From: JAZDCZ01 sp046757925
GTDB taxonomy: Bacteria > Gemmatimonadota > Gemmatimonadetes > Gemmatimonadales > GWC2-71-9
Direction: 5' to 3'
NCBI GenBank assembly: GCA_046757925.1
Contig: JBHHZE010000010.1
Coordinates: 1 to 64,000 of the forward strand
Length of the DNA: 64,000 bases
Each line of letters begins with the position of its first letter. Position 1 is the stretch's first letter. The notes under the pieces were generated by a model, which did no database searches, was not told where the DNA came from, and worked only from the letters and a program-made list of their open reading frames with translations. Below, in pieces: positions 44,520 through 52,965 of the stretch. The position numbers and the translations under genes are program-made.

Positions 44520-44939
44520 ATGCTGTCACAAGTGTTCGGCAAGTATCAAGGAGTAGCTCATTCGCTGATGCGAACGATCGTCGGATTCATGTTCTTTACA
44601 CATGGTGCCGCCAAACTGTTTGGCTGGTTCGGTGGGTTCGGCGAACCGAATAGCACTGTTGAAATACTTTCGCGTTTCGGGGTCGCCGGTGTTTTGGAGA
44701 CATTCGGAGGTGCGCTAATCATGTTCGGCCTCTTCACGCGGCCCGCTGCATTCATCGTCTCCGGCGAGATGGCCGTCGCCTATTTCTGGCTTCACGCCCA
44801 ACGTGGCCTCTGGCCTTGGGTCAACGGAGGCGAACGACCCGTCCTCTATTCGTTCATGTTTCTGTTCCTGGCGACCGCCGGATCGGGCCCCTGGGGGCTG
44901 GATGCTCTGCTAAAGAGGCGTCAGGAAGAGGACAAATAG
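44520..44939 (+). CDS. DoxX family membrane protein
   Basis: A 139-residue, four-helix membrane protein. TIVGFMFFTHGAAKLFGWFGGFG and LETFGGALIMFGLFTRPAAFIV are classical DoxX segments. GGGAGG precedes the ATG at 44520, so the upstream in-frame ATG (44475) is rejected. DoxX-type proteins are associated with redox and oxidative-stress functions but have no settled activity. The next gene follows 6 bases downstream. Confidence 0.85.
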   Translation: MLSQVFGKYQGVAHSLMRTIVGFMFFTHGAAKLFGWFGGFGEPNSTVEILSRFGVAGVLETFGGALIMFGLFTRPAAFIVSGEMAVAYFWLHAQRGLWPWVNGGERPVLYSFMFLFLATAGSGPWGLDALLKRRQEEDK

Positions 44940-44945
44940 CCTAAG

Positions 44946-45527
44946 ATGGGCCGTCTCAGATCAATTCTGTGCTGCATCGCCCTGCTCGGTGGACTGTATC
45001 CCATGTCGCTTGCGGGACAGGGCCGTGCCTTGATTGTGTTCGCGCAGGGTGGTGGTAACATACCCCTGAACAACCTCAGCAAGTCGGGCGACGACTTCGA
45101 GGGATCGGTTGCAGGAGGTGGCGGAATCGGCTTGCAGCTCGGGAGTCACTATGCCATCAGAGGTACCGTCAGTTTTGTCCCCAGCAAATACCGTGGATCG
45201 ACGCTGGCATTTTCCGACAAGGACTTTGCCCGCACATTCATTGGCGCCGACTTACAATTGGGTTTTCCAAGTTTCGGTGGCCTCGCACCGTACTTTTTCG
45301 CCGGCGCCGGTTCAGTGATTATCGATCCGGATGAACCCGGGCAGGATAGCTTTTCCAAGCTTGCCGGTCGGTTCGGTACCGGGATCAATTACGTGTTCGA
45401 CAATAGGTTTACCACGATCTTCGTGGAACTGGGAACCTGGGTCTACAGGTTCGATCGGCTGGGCTTCGACAAGGGCCAAGTGGACCTGACGATCAGCGCG
45501 GGCTTGGCGTACGCTCTCCCTTTCTAG
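44946..45527 (+). CDS. Outer-membrane beta-barrel protein
   Basis: A 193-residue protein with a signal peptide (about 1-24, LYPMSLAGQG) and repeated amphipathic strands with aromatic belts (YAIRGTVSFVPSKYRGSTLAF; GLAPYFFAGAGSVII; FTTIFVELGTWVYRF), ending in a C-terminal Phe. This fits a small eight-stranded outer-membrane barrel. It starts 6 bases after DoxX, so the two are likely co-expressed. The function is not defined. Confidence 0.7.
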   Translation: MGRLRSILCCIALLGGLYPMSLAGQGRALIVFAQGGGNIPLNNLSKSGDDFEGSVAGGGGIGLQLGSHYAIRGTVSFVPSKYRGSTLAFSDKDFARTFIGADLQLGFPSFGGLAPYFFAGAGSVIIDPDEPGQDSFSKLAGRFGTGINYVFDNRFTTIFVELGTWVYRFDRLGFDKGQVDLTISAGLAYALPF

Positions 45528-45618
45528 CTACGAACCCTTTCCAGCTACGAACCTCCCAGGAAGGCGGCCGGATATCTTGTGACTGGATCTATTTCTCAGC
45601 CTCCCATACTTTGACCCC

Positions 45619-46857
45619 ATGACCGAAGGACAGAACGAGAGCCCCGACCGGCTATGGTCGCGGATCGAGAAGCTGAGTGCGGCCGCGGTCAGGATTTCGG
45701 CAATACACGAAGTGGACACGGTCTTGCAGGAAATCGCCGATGCGTCCCGTGACGTCATCGGCGCTTCTTACGCGGCTCTGGGGATACTGGGGGAGGGAGG
45801 AGAAAGGAAGCTTGAGACATTCGTCGCCAGCGGCGTGACGTCCGAGCAATACGAAGCCATCGGTACCCTACCGGAGGGAAAGGGTGTGCTGGGCCTCTTG
45901 ATCGCCGACCCGAGGCCTCTCAGGATTCCAGATATCTCGGCTGACCAACGATCCGCCGGTTTCCCCCCCAACCATCCGGTGATGCACTCCTTTCTTGGTG
46001 TACCGATAGTCGGCCGTCGGAGGCCGCTCGGCAACCTCTACCTCACCGAAAAAATCGGTGCGCCGGAATTCAGCCAAGAAGATGAAGCCGTCGCGGTGAT
46101 TCTGGCCCGACATGCCGCCGTGGCCGTCGAGAATGCCCGACTATACGAGCACGAGGCACATCTCCTTAGCGAGCTGAGGGAACTACAGAGTTCGAGAGAA
46201 CGGTTTTTCGCTACGGTGAATCACGAGTTGCGAAACGCTCTGACCGCGGTCTATGGCTGGGCAGATCTCCTGGTCCGGAAGAAGAACAAGAATACTCCAC
46301 GTGCCGCCATCGAGGTATATGAATGTGCGGAGCATACGCTGGCATTGCTCGACGACCTGCTCGACCTCAGCAGGATAGACGCAGATAAGCTGCAGCCCGT
46401 CGTTCGGGACGCCGACGCCAGCGACATCGCAAAGGGCGCAATCCGCATCATCGAACCATCGGCGAAGCGCAGGAAAGTAGGCGTCAACGCGGTTGGGGCG
46501 AACGATCCCGTAGAATGTCGTACGGATCCTCAGAGGATACGCCAAATCCTCATAAACCTGCTTACGAACGCGGTTCGACACAGCCCTGAAGGTGAAGCCG
46601 TCACGGTAGAAATCCGCTCTAGCGATTCGACCGTGCGCTTCGATGTGGTGGACCACGGCGAGGGCATCGCCGGCGAGATGCAGGCGTCGATCTTTGAAGC
46701 CTTCGAACGTGCCGGCGACCAGCACGAGCGCGGTACCGGCCTTGGACTGGCGCTTTCACGACAACTTGCGCGGCTCTTGGGAGGCGATTTGACCGTGGAG
46801 AGCCAACTGGGCAAAGGTGCGCGATTCCGGCTCCAGGTGCCACGATATATCGACTAG
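45619..46857 (+). CDS. Cytosolic GAF-domain sensor histidine kinase
   Basis: A 412-residue kinase without membrane segments. A GAF domain (about 20-175) is followed by HisKA with the phosphoacceptor His in FFATVNHELRNALTAVYGWADL, and a HATPase domain (NLLTNAVRHSPEGEAV, DHGEGI, GTGLGLALSRQLARLLGG). It may sense a small soluble molecule or redox state through GAF. A response-regulator gene follows after 84 bases, but that regulator has its own membrane kinase partner, so pairing with this one is uncertain. Confidence 0.9.
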   Translation: MTEGQNESPDRLWSRIEKLSAAAVRISAIHEVDTVLQEIADASRDVIGASYAALGILGEGGERKLETFVASGVTSEQYEAIGTLPEGKGVLGLLIADPRPLRIPDISADQRSAGFPPNHPVMHSFLGVPIVGRRRPLGNLYLTEKIGAPEFSQEDEAVAVILARHAAVAVENARLYEHEAHLLSELRELQSSRERFFATVNHELRNALTAVYGWADLLVRKKNKNTPRAAIEVYECAEHTLALLDDLLDLSRIDADKLQPVVRDADASDIAKGAIRIIEPSAKRRKVGVNAVGANDPVECRTDPQRIRQILINLLTNAVRHSPEGEAVTVEIRSSDSTVRFDVVDHGEGIAGEMQASIFEAFERAGDQHERGTGLGLALSRQLARLLGGDLTVESQLGKGARFRLQVPRYID

Positions 46858-46917
46858 GTGGGCAAAGCGAGGGCCGTATATGAAGATTCCTTCACGATCG
46901 ATTAAAAAGCCTCTTAC

Positions 46918-46935
46918 AACACATCATGTAGTGTT
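46918..46935. promoter_or_regulatory. Inverted repeat upstream of response regulator
   Basis: AACAC and GTGTT face each other around ATCATGTA, 7 bases before the start of the response-regulator gene. This may be an autoregulatory site; position is the only evidence. Confidence 0.3.
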
Positions 46936-46941
46936 AGAGCC

Positions 46942-47628
46942 ATGAGAATACTGGTAGTTGAGGATGACCGAAAGGTCGCGGGATTCATACAGATGGGCCT
47001 CAAAGAGGAAGGCTATGCGGTAGACCTTGCCAAGGACGGTGACGAAGCCACAACGCTGGCCCACGTCAACGATTATGACGCGATCCTGTTGGACATCATG
47101 CTTCCCAAGAAGAACGGGTTGCAGATTGCGGCAGACCTGCGACAGGAGGGCCGCCAGACCCCGATCTTGATGCTCACGGCCCGAGACACAACGGAGGACG
47201 TGGTTCGCGGCCTCGACGCGGGCGCCGACGACTATCTCGCTAAGCCATTCAGATTCGACGAGTTACTCGCGCGGCTACGCGCCTTAATTCGGCGGGGGGG
47301 TGCAACCAGAGTTGAGCGTCTGTCCTACGGACCCCTGGAACTGAATCGCATAAAGCATCAGGCCAGGGTCGCGGGGGATTTACTCGACCTCACGCCACGT
47401 GAGTTTCAACTCGTCGAGCATTTCATGCTGCACGCCGAAGCCGTTGTACGGCGTACAGAGTTACTGGAGAAGGTCTGGGACATGCACTTCGACCCGGAAA
47501 GCAATGTAGTGGACGTTCATGTAGGAAACCTTCGCCGTAAGCTCCGTGATGCAGGCTGTCCGAACATACTACAAACAGTTCGTGGCGTCGGGTTCTGCCT
47601 CAAGAAACCGGACGATTTGCCGGACTGA
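46942..47628 (+). CDS. OmpR/PhoB-family response regulator (CusR/CopR-like)
   Basis: A 228-residue regulator. Receiver: RILVVEDD, phospho-Asp in DYDAILLDIMLP, LTARD, LAKPF. A winged-helix DNA-binding domain (about 128-220) contains LTPREFQLVEHF and VVDVHVGNLRRKL. The phrase WDMHFDPESNVVDVHV is characteristic of the CusR/CopR/PcoR branch, which responds to copper or silver; this is by resemblance only. The stop overlaps the start of the membrane kinase by one base. Confidence 0.92.
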   Translation: MRILVVEDDRKVAGFIQMGLKEEGYAVDLAKDGDEATTLAHVNDYDAILLDIMLPKKNGLQIAADLRQEGRQTPILMLTARDTTEDVVRGLDAGADDYLAKPFRFDELLARLRALIRRGGATRVERLSYGPLELNRIKHQARVAGDLLDLTPREFQLVEHFMLHAEAVVRRTELLEKVWDMHFDPESNVVDVHVGNLRRKLRDAGCPNILQTVRGVGFCLKKPDDLPD

Positions 47629-49049
47629 TGCATTCCTTGCGCCGCACCTTGGCGGTGCGGTTCTCGCTCACAATGTTCCTGGGACTCTTGTTGATCTCCC
47701 TGTGGGCTTTCCTGGGTACTCACAGCAGAATCAGCGACCAGCTCGACGCTGGTCTGGGATCGGCGGAACAGTTGGAAGCCGCAGTCCTTGCGGCCCGTCT
47801 CCCTTTGGCCTTCGACTCGGCATCGAACGATCTCGACGAATTTGTTGAGCGGGTCAATCGGTTCGTAATAGTTCGGGACAGTCTCGGTAGAGCGTCGGCC
47901 ACAAACACGACATTCGCAGCAAGTATTCCCGTCGACAGCGCCAGCTTCGAGGCCGCCAGGCATGGCGGAACCGCGTGGACAACTCAGATGTGGGAAAACC
48001 AACGGATCCGGTCTCTGTACGCGGCGGTGCCGGAGAACAGTCTCGAGGGATATGCGGTAATGCAGGTAGCCGCGTCCCTCGAGCCTCTCTCGAGAGCGGA
48101 CCGTAGAATCTTTCTTCTCATGTTGGGAACCGTGATCTTCGGAACCGTAGCCACTCTGGTGGGGGCGGGGTGGCTCGCAGATTCGGCTGTATCCCCCATA
48201 GCCGCAGTCACTGCCCAAGCCCAGGCCATCACACCTGGGACTCCGGGACATCGCATCAGCGCCCAGGCGAACGTAACTGAGTTCAAGGGATTGGTTGGGG
48301 TTCTCAATAACATGCTCGAGCGGTTGGACGGGGCACTTCAGACTCAGCGACGGATCATCGCTGACTTGGGACACGATATTCGAACGCCGCTCACAGCCAT
48401 GCGAGGAGAACTGGAAGTGGCGCTCCGGAGCGCGAGAGAGCCCGTACAATACCGTGCGGTCTTGGAGAGTTGCTTGGAAGAGGTGGAGCACCTCAACTCC
48501 ATTAGCGAGGCGTTGATATTGCTCGCCAGGCTCGAAGCTGGAGAACTGAGCCCTCGCCGCACCCCCACCGACGTGTCTCGACTGATCGCCAAGACAGTGA
48601 GCAGCGCACAATCTAGGTCCGGAGACCACTCCATCGAATTCATAACAGATCCCGATATCGATACAGTCGCATCGGCCGACGGCAAGATGCTGCGAATCGT
48701 CTTGAATCACCTGCTGGACAACGCCATCACACACACACCCCCAGGGTCACGCGTTCGGGTATCAGTAACATCAGCTCCATCGAGACTCTGGGTTGCGGTC
48801 GAGGACGACGGACCCGGGATCGATGACGACGAGTTACCGTTTCTGTTTGAGCGGCTGTACCGTGGTGACGCAGCAAGATCCCGAACGGGGGGAGTAGGCC
48901 TGGGACTCACCATCGCCTCCACCATCCTCGCCGCACACGGTGGCACGATCAAGGCGGAACGCAGCCGGTTGGGAGGACTGGCTATTAGAATCTGCCTGCC
49001 GCTGGCTACCTCCGCAGAAGATCGGCCGGTTTGCCCGGCTGACGGGTAG
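47628..49049 (+). CDS. Membrane sensor histidine kinase
   Basis: A 473-residue kinase paired with the preceding regulator (one-base overlap). A first helix (about 9-29), a periplasmic loop (about 30-160), a second helix (about 163-183), HAMP (about 185-240), HisKA with LGHDIRTPLTAMRGELEVAL, and HATPase with NHLLDNAITHTPPG, DDGPGI and GGVGLGLTIASTILAAHGG. It ends about 120 bases before the cytochrome gene at the head of the nos locus, so a role in nos or copper control is possible. Confidence 0.92.
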   Translation: MHSLRRTLAVRFSLTMFLGLLLISLWAFLGTHSRISDQLDAGLGSAEQLEAAVLAARLPLAFDSASNDLDEFVERVNRFVIVRDSLGRASATNTTFAASIPVDSASFEAARHGGTAWTTQMWENQRIRSLYAAVPENSLEGYAVMQVAASLEPLSRADRRIFLLMLGTVIFGTVATLVGAGWLADSAVSPIAAVTAQAQAITPGTPGHRISAQANVTEFKGLVGVLNNMLERLDGALQTQRRIIADLGHDIRTPLTAMRGELEVALRSAREPVQYRAVLESCLEEVEHLNSISEALILLARLEAGELSPRRTPTDVSRLIAKTVSSAQSRSGDHSIEFITDPDIDTVASADGKMLRIVLNHLLDNAITHTPPGSRVRVSVTSAPSRLWVAVEDDGPGIDDDELPFLFERLYRGDAARSRTGGVGLGLTIASTILAAHGGTIKAERSRLGGLAIRICLPLATSAEDRPVCPADG

Positions 49050-49172
49050 GGTGGCGACGACGCCCACTTACCCGATATCTTGTGTCTCAGCCGACGTTGG
49101 CCCGCCCAAGGGCTGAGTCGGCACTCAACACCTAACTTGACTTTATCCAGCGCTAAAGTGAGGTCCCACAAC

Positions 49173-49562
49173 GTGAAAACTAACCATATCCGGTTCGCAC
49201 TGGCCCTGGCCGCTCTGTTCGTCGTTCCGGTGACCGTAGCCGCCCAGGCCAAGTCAGACGCCCTTCCTGCGGGCGTCACCCCGAAGATGATTGCCGACGG
49301 CGAAGCCTTGTTCAAGGGTGCCGGCACCTGCTTCGCCTGCCACGGGCAGGAGGCCAAGGGCGTGCCCAATCTCGGTGCCGATCTGACCGACAAGGAATGG
49401 GTGCACGGAGACGGCAGCTATAAAGCAATCGTGAAAACCATCACCGAGGGCACCCAGGCGAAGACCGGAGCCGTCATGCCCCCAAAGGGCGGTGGCGCCC
49501 TGACAGATGCCCAAGTTAAGGCAGTCGCCGCATACGTTTGGAGCCTGTCCCACGGGAAATAG
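49173..49562 (+). CDS. Small c-type cytochrome (first of two before nosZ)
   Basis: A 129-residue exported monohaem cytochrome. Signal peptide KTNHIRFALALAALFVVPVT then VAAQ. The haem motif CFACH (Cys-x-x-Cys-His) is at about residue 50, and the distal Met is likely in GAVMPPKGGGALTD. The GTG at 49173 is chosen because it gives a normal signal peptide with GAGG upstream; the frame to 49080 would put about 30 useless residues before it. The cytochrome could deliver electrons to the reductase encoded downstream. A hairpin follows the gene. Confidence 0.88.
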   Translation: MKTNHIRFALALAALFVVPVTVAAQAKSDALPAGVTPKMIADGEALFKGAGTCFACHGQEAKGVPNLGADLTDKEWVHGDGSYKAIVKTITEGTQAKTGAVMPPKGGGALTDAQVKAVAAYVWSLSHGK

Positions 49563-49595
49563 CCCGAAACACGGAGAATAGCCCACAACAATGTG

Positions 49596-49634
49596 ACACA
49601 GGGGATGGCTGGAGCTACAGCTATCCCCTTGTGT
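49596..49634 (+). terminator. Imperfect hairpin after first cytochrome gene
   Basis: ACAC-AGGGGATGGCTG pairs with CAGCTATCCCCTTGTGT (one bulge, one G-U), giving a long stem with a 6-base loop, about 34 bases after the stop. There is no U-run, so it may be a processing or stability element rather than a terminator. The space to the next gene (about 195 bases) holds no other gene. Confidence 0.4.
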
Positions 49635-49829
49635 CCGCCCCCAAGCCGCACCCCATCTTCTCATCCTGGCTATCGACTCACCGAAGTATTAAGATCGCTT
49701 CATAATCCGCCCACCTCACCTTCATGTTCGGTGGGTCATCATTCGTGCGGCGCGAAGACCAATCGTGCCACAACTAGGGTCTGCAAGAGGGGATTCACCG
49801 ACACCGAAGGAGAAGGAGATGGAGACGAT

Positions 49830-50273
49830 ATGACAGCTCGGACAGTTTGGGCGTTGGTTGTGGGGATACTCGTCCTCGGATGCTCCGCGGACCAAGAAGG
49901 CGACAACGTTCCAAGCAGTAGACGGGAAGCGGCGGCGACAACCGCCGGAGAAGCCCCCGCCGTTACCTCCCCAAGCGGCCCGATCGACCAAGCATTGGCC
50001 GACCAGGGTGAGTCCCTGTTTCAATCGAAGGGATGCATCGGATGTCACACCATAGGTGGAGGCCGCCTGACGGGACCGGATCTCAAAGGAATCACCGATC
50101 GGCGGGAGTTCGGTTGGATGGTTGCGATGATCACAAACCCGGATTCGATGCTGAAGACTGACTCGACGGCAAGAAGACTTTTTGGGGAATACATGACCCC
50201 CATGATGAACATGGGTGTCACACAGGATGAGGTTCGCGCCATCTACGAACACCTTCGGCGCAACCCACAGTAA
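49830..50273 (+). CDS. c-type cytochrome lipoprotein (second of two before nosZ)
   Basis: A 147-residue protein with lipoprotein signal TVWALVVGILVLGC (lipobox VLGC), a Ser/Ala linker, then a monohaem domain with CIGCH (about residue 71-75) and the probable distal Met in EYMTPMMNMG. The ATG at 49830 has AGGAG upstream; the longer frame from 49593 is rejected. Being membrane-anchored on the periplasmic side, it is a natural electron donor for NosZ, 27 bases downstream. Confidence 0.88.
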   Translation: MTARTVWALVVGILVLGCSADQEGDNVPSSRREAAATTAGEAPAVTSPSGPIDQALADQGESLFQSKGCIGCHTIGGGRLTGPDLKGITDRREFGWMVAMITNPDSMLKTDSTARRLFGEYMTPMMNMGVTQDEVRAIYEHLRRNPQ

Positions 50274-50300
50274 ACGGGGACAAACAATGAGGAGCCAACT

Positions 50301-52259
50301 ATGCAATCGACGAAATTCAAATGGGTGATGGGACTAACGGCCGGAGCGGCGGTATTGGCCGTAATCGGCCTCCAGTCGTGTGCCGGCGGACGTGGGGGAG
50401 CAGATGTGAGTTCCATTGCCCAACAGCGCGGACTAACCGATGCCGATGTCGTGGCCGCTGTCAAGACATATCAGCCTACCGGACATATGGACGACTACAT
50501 CATGTTCGGGTCCGGTGGGCATTCCGGCCAGGTCGTGGTGATCGGCATTCCCTCGATGCGCCTTCTCAAGGTGATCGCTACGTTCACCCCCGAGCCCTGG
50601 CAGGGTTACGCTACCGGGGCTGACGAGCACAAGAGCCTCATGGCAACAAGTCGCATGGCGGGACATGATCTAACTTGGGGGGACTCGCACCACCCATCAC
50701 TGTCTGAGACGGATGGGGACTACGATGGAGAGTTCCTGTTCATCAACGATAAGGCAAACCCCAGAATAGCAGTCATCGATCTCAGAGATTTTGAGACAAA
50801 GCAGATCGTCAGGGATGTCAATATGGGTGCGAATCACGGTGGCGCCTTTGTGACTCCAAACACCGAGTACGTGATCGATGCGTCGCAGTACTCCGTACCA
50901 TTGTGGAAGAGCTACGCCGACGTCGATACCTACAAGCAGGATTACCGCGGACTCGTGACGTTCTGGAAATTCGACCGCGACCGCGGTCGGCTCGACGAGT
51001 CAAAGTCCTTCTCGGTCGAACTCCCGCCATATTGGCACGACCTGTCTGATGCCGGCAAGGGCCCCTCGTTTGGATGGGTGTTCCTCAACAGCTTCAACAC
51101 CGAGATGGCCACCGGTGGCATTGAAGATGGCAATCCACCGTTCGAGAGCGGTGCGTCTCAGAACGACATGGACTACATGCACATCATCAATTGGCAAAAA
51201 GCCGCGGAGGTAGCTGCGGCCGGCAAGACCCGTCGCGTGCGGGGCCAGCGTGTAATCCCCATGCAAACTGCCATCGATGAGGGCTTGTTGTACCTGGTTC
51301 CCGAACCCAAGAGCCCACACGGTGCAGACGTCACCCCCGACGGCAGCCGGATAGTCGTCTCTGGAAAGCTGGACCCCCATGTAACAGTGTACTCCTGGTC
51401 CAAACTAAAGGCGGCAATAGACAGCAAGACCTTCAACGGAACCGACGAATTCGGCATCCCGCTCATCGATTTCAACTCGGTCATCGACGGGCAGCTCGAG
51501 GTAGGTCTCGGCCCGTTACATACCCAGTTCGACGGCCGCGGCAACGCTTACACCAGCATTTTCCTAGATACGAAGGTCACGAAGTGGAGTCTCGATCCCC
51601 TCGAGGTGATCGACAAGATCGATGTCCATTACAACGTCGGCCACGTGGCCGCCGCGGAAGGTGACACCAAGTCGCCCGACGGCAACTACCTCGTATCACT
51701 CAACAAATGGTCCATCGATCGGTTCAATCCAGTTGGACCCTTGCATCCCCAGAACTTCCAGTTGATCGACATTTCCGGAGAGAAGATGCAGTTGCTGTAC
51801 GACATGCCGATCGGGTTGGGCGAACCACATTATGCACAGATCATAAAGGCCGACAAACTTCATCCGATGACCATATACCCGGAGGTAGGTTACTCCCCTG
51901 AGACAATGTCGAAGGATCCAGACGCCGTCATGGGAGGCCAAGAGCGGATAGAGCGGAGAGGCAACGAGGTACATGTCTATATGACCGCGATCCGCAGTCA
52001 TTTTTCGCCCGAGTACATCCGCGTGCGGCAAGGCAACAAGGTTGTGGTTCACATCACTAACATCGAGCAGGCCAGAGACGCGACCCATGGGTTTGGCATA
52101 GCCAAATACAATATCAACCTCAGTTTGGAACCCGGAGAATCGCAGAAGGTCAGTTTCGTTGCGGATGCACCCGGTGTGTTCCCGTTTTATTGCACCGAAT
52201 TCTGCTCAGCGTTACACCTGGAAATGGCGGGATATCTGCTCGTGGAGCCCAGACGCTAG
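50301..52259 (+). CDS. nosZ: Nitrous-oxide reductase, clade II, lipoprotein type
   Basis: A 652-residue enzyme that reduces N2O to N2 in the periplasm. The beta-propeller domain carries the seven His ligands of the CuZ centre: two in WGDSHHPS and one each in GANHGG, SPHGAD, GPLHTQF, VGHVAA and GEPHYAQ. The C-terminal cupredoxin domain has the CuA site: the His of DATHGFGIAKYNI, the two Cys of CTEFC (631 and 635), His639 and Met642. The signal is Sec-type with a lipobox (VIGLQSCAGG, Cys27) and no twin-arginine, which marks clade II. All copper ligands are present, so it should be active. It lies 27 bases after the cytochrome gene. Confidence 0.97.
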   Translation: MQSTKFKWVMGLTAGAAVLAVIGLQSCAGGRGGADVSSIAQQRGLTDADVVAAVKTYQPTGHMDDYIMFGSGGHSGQVVVIGIPSMRLLKVIATFTPEPWQGYATGADEHKSLMATSRMAGHDLTWGDSHHPSLSETDGDYDGEFLFINDKANPRIAVIDLRDFETKQIVRDVNMGANHGGAFVTPNTEYVIDASQYSVPLWKSYADVDTYKQDYRGLVTFWKFDRDRGRLDESKSFSVELPPYWHDLSDAGKGPSFGWVFLNSFNTEMATGGIEDGNPPFESGASQNDMDYMHIINWQKAAEVAAAGKTRRVRGQRVIPMQTAIDEGLLYLVPEPKSPHGADVTPDGSRIVVSGKLDPHVTVYSWSKLKAAIDSKTFNGTDEFGIPLIDFNSVIDGQLEVGLGPLHTQFDGRGNAYTSIFLDTKVTKWSLDPLEVIDKIDVHYNVGHVAAAEGDTKSPDGNYLVSLNKWSIDRFNPVGPLHPQNFQLIDISGEKMQLLYDMPIGLGEPHYAQIIKADKLHPMTIYPEVGYSPETMSKDPDAVMGGQERIERRGNEVHVYMTAIRSHFSPEYIRVRQGNKVVVHITNIEQARDATHGFGIAKYNINLSLEPGESQKVSFVADAPGVFPFYCTEFCSALHLEMAGYLLVEPRR

Positions 52260-52272
52260 AGCCGTTCTGAGA

Positions 52273-52322
52273 ACCGGGCCTCTCCCGCACGCCCGCGTCT
52301 GCGTGCGCGGGAGAGGCCCGGT
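52273..52322 (+). promoter_or_regulatory. Very stable hairpin between nosZ and the next gene
   Basis: Fourteen bases after the nosZ stop, CCGGGCCTCTCCCGC pairs perfectly (15 bp) with GCGGGAGAGGCCCGG, with an inner ACGC/GCGT stem and a small bulge, about 20 bp in all. No T-run follows, and another gene begins 37 bases later. It may be an attenuator or a 3' stabiliser that raises nosZ mRNA over the accessory genes. Confidence 0.6.
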
Positions 52323-52358
52323 AGAGATCCAGCAAACTGAAAGTGTGATCATAACACT

Positions 52359-52961
52359 ATGGAAGACATTACCAACTTTTTTCAGGGGCAGCTGTCGCGT
52401 ACCAGTCGTGTCTTGCTCGTCGTTGCTACAATCGCAATGCTCCCGAGCCTGGTCCTGCCAACCTGGCGGATCACGCTACACGCCCCACAATACCCGGAAG
52501 GATTGACTGTCAAGATTTATTCTCATACGGTTGCGGGCGACGTACGCGAAGTCAATCTCCTCAACCACTACATTGGCATGAAAGAGATCAAGGCCGATGA
52601 GTTCCCGGAGTTCCGATTCATTCCGTTTTTCATTCTGCGGTTTGCAGGCTTCGCATTACTGACCGTTCTCATCGCAAGAATGCCTATCGCTGCTCTCGGT
52701 TGGATGGACTTCGTCATGTTTGGTGCGGTGATGCTATATACACTACAACACTGGCTGTACGAATACGGGCACAACTTATCGCCCAATGCGCCCCTCAACG
52801 TTGCCCCATTCACCCCTAGGTTTCTGGGAAGCACCAGTGTTGGTCAGTTCACGGTGACAAGTATGCCTGCCTCAGGCGCCATTCTCATGGGTATTGCCGG
52901 TCTCATCGGACCGATGATCGCCGTCTACGAGTGGCGGCGACTCCGTAAGAAGGCGACATAG
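52359..52961 (+). CDS. Membrane protein of the nos locus (NosB position)
   Basis: A 200-residue protein with four predicted helices (about 18-38, 88-108, 112-135, 168-190). It has a periplasmic-looking first loop (LHAPQYPEGLTVKIYSHT...), rich in aromatic residues. The position between nosZ and nosD is that of NosB in epsilonproteobacterial clade II nos operons, and a similar small membrane protein accompanies clade II nosZ elsewhere. Sequence similarity to NosB was not tested. The gene is on the same strand, 4 bases before nosD. Confidence 0.6.
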   Translation: MEDITNFFQGQLSRTSRVLLVVATIAMLPSLVLPTWRITLHAPQYPEGLTVKIYSHTVAGDVREVNLLNHYIGMKEIKADEFPEFRFIPFFILRFAGFALLTVLIARMPIAALGWMDFVMFGAVMLYTLQHWLYEYGHNLSPNAPLNVAPFTPRFLGSTSVGQFTVTSMPASGAILMGIAGLIGPMIAVYEWRRLRKKAT

Positions 52962-52965
52962 CAGA

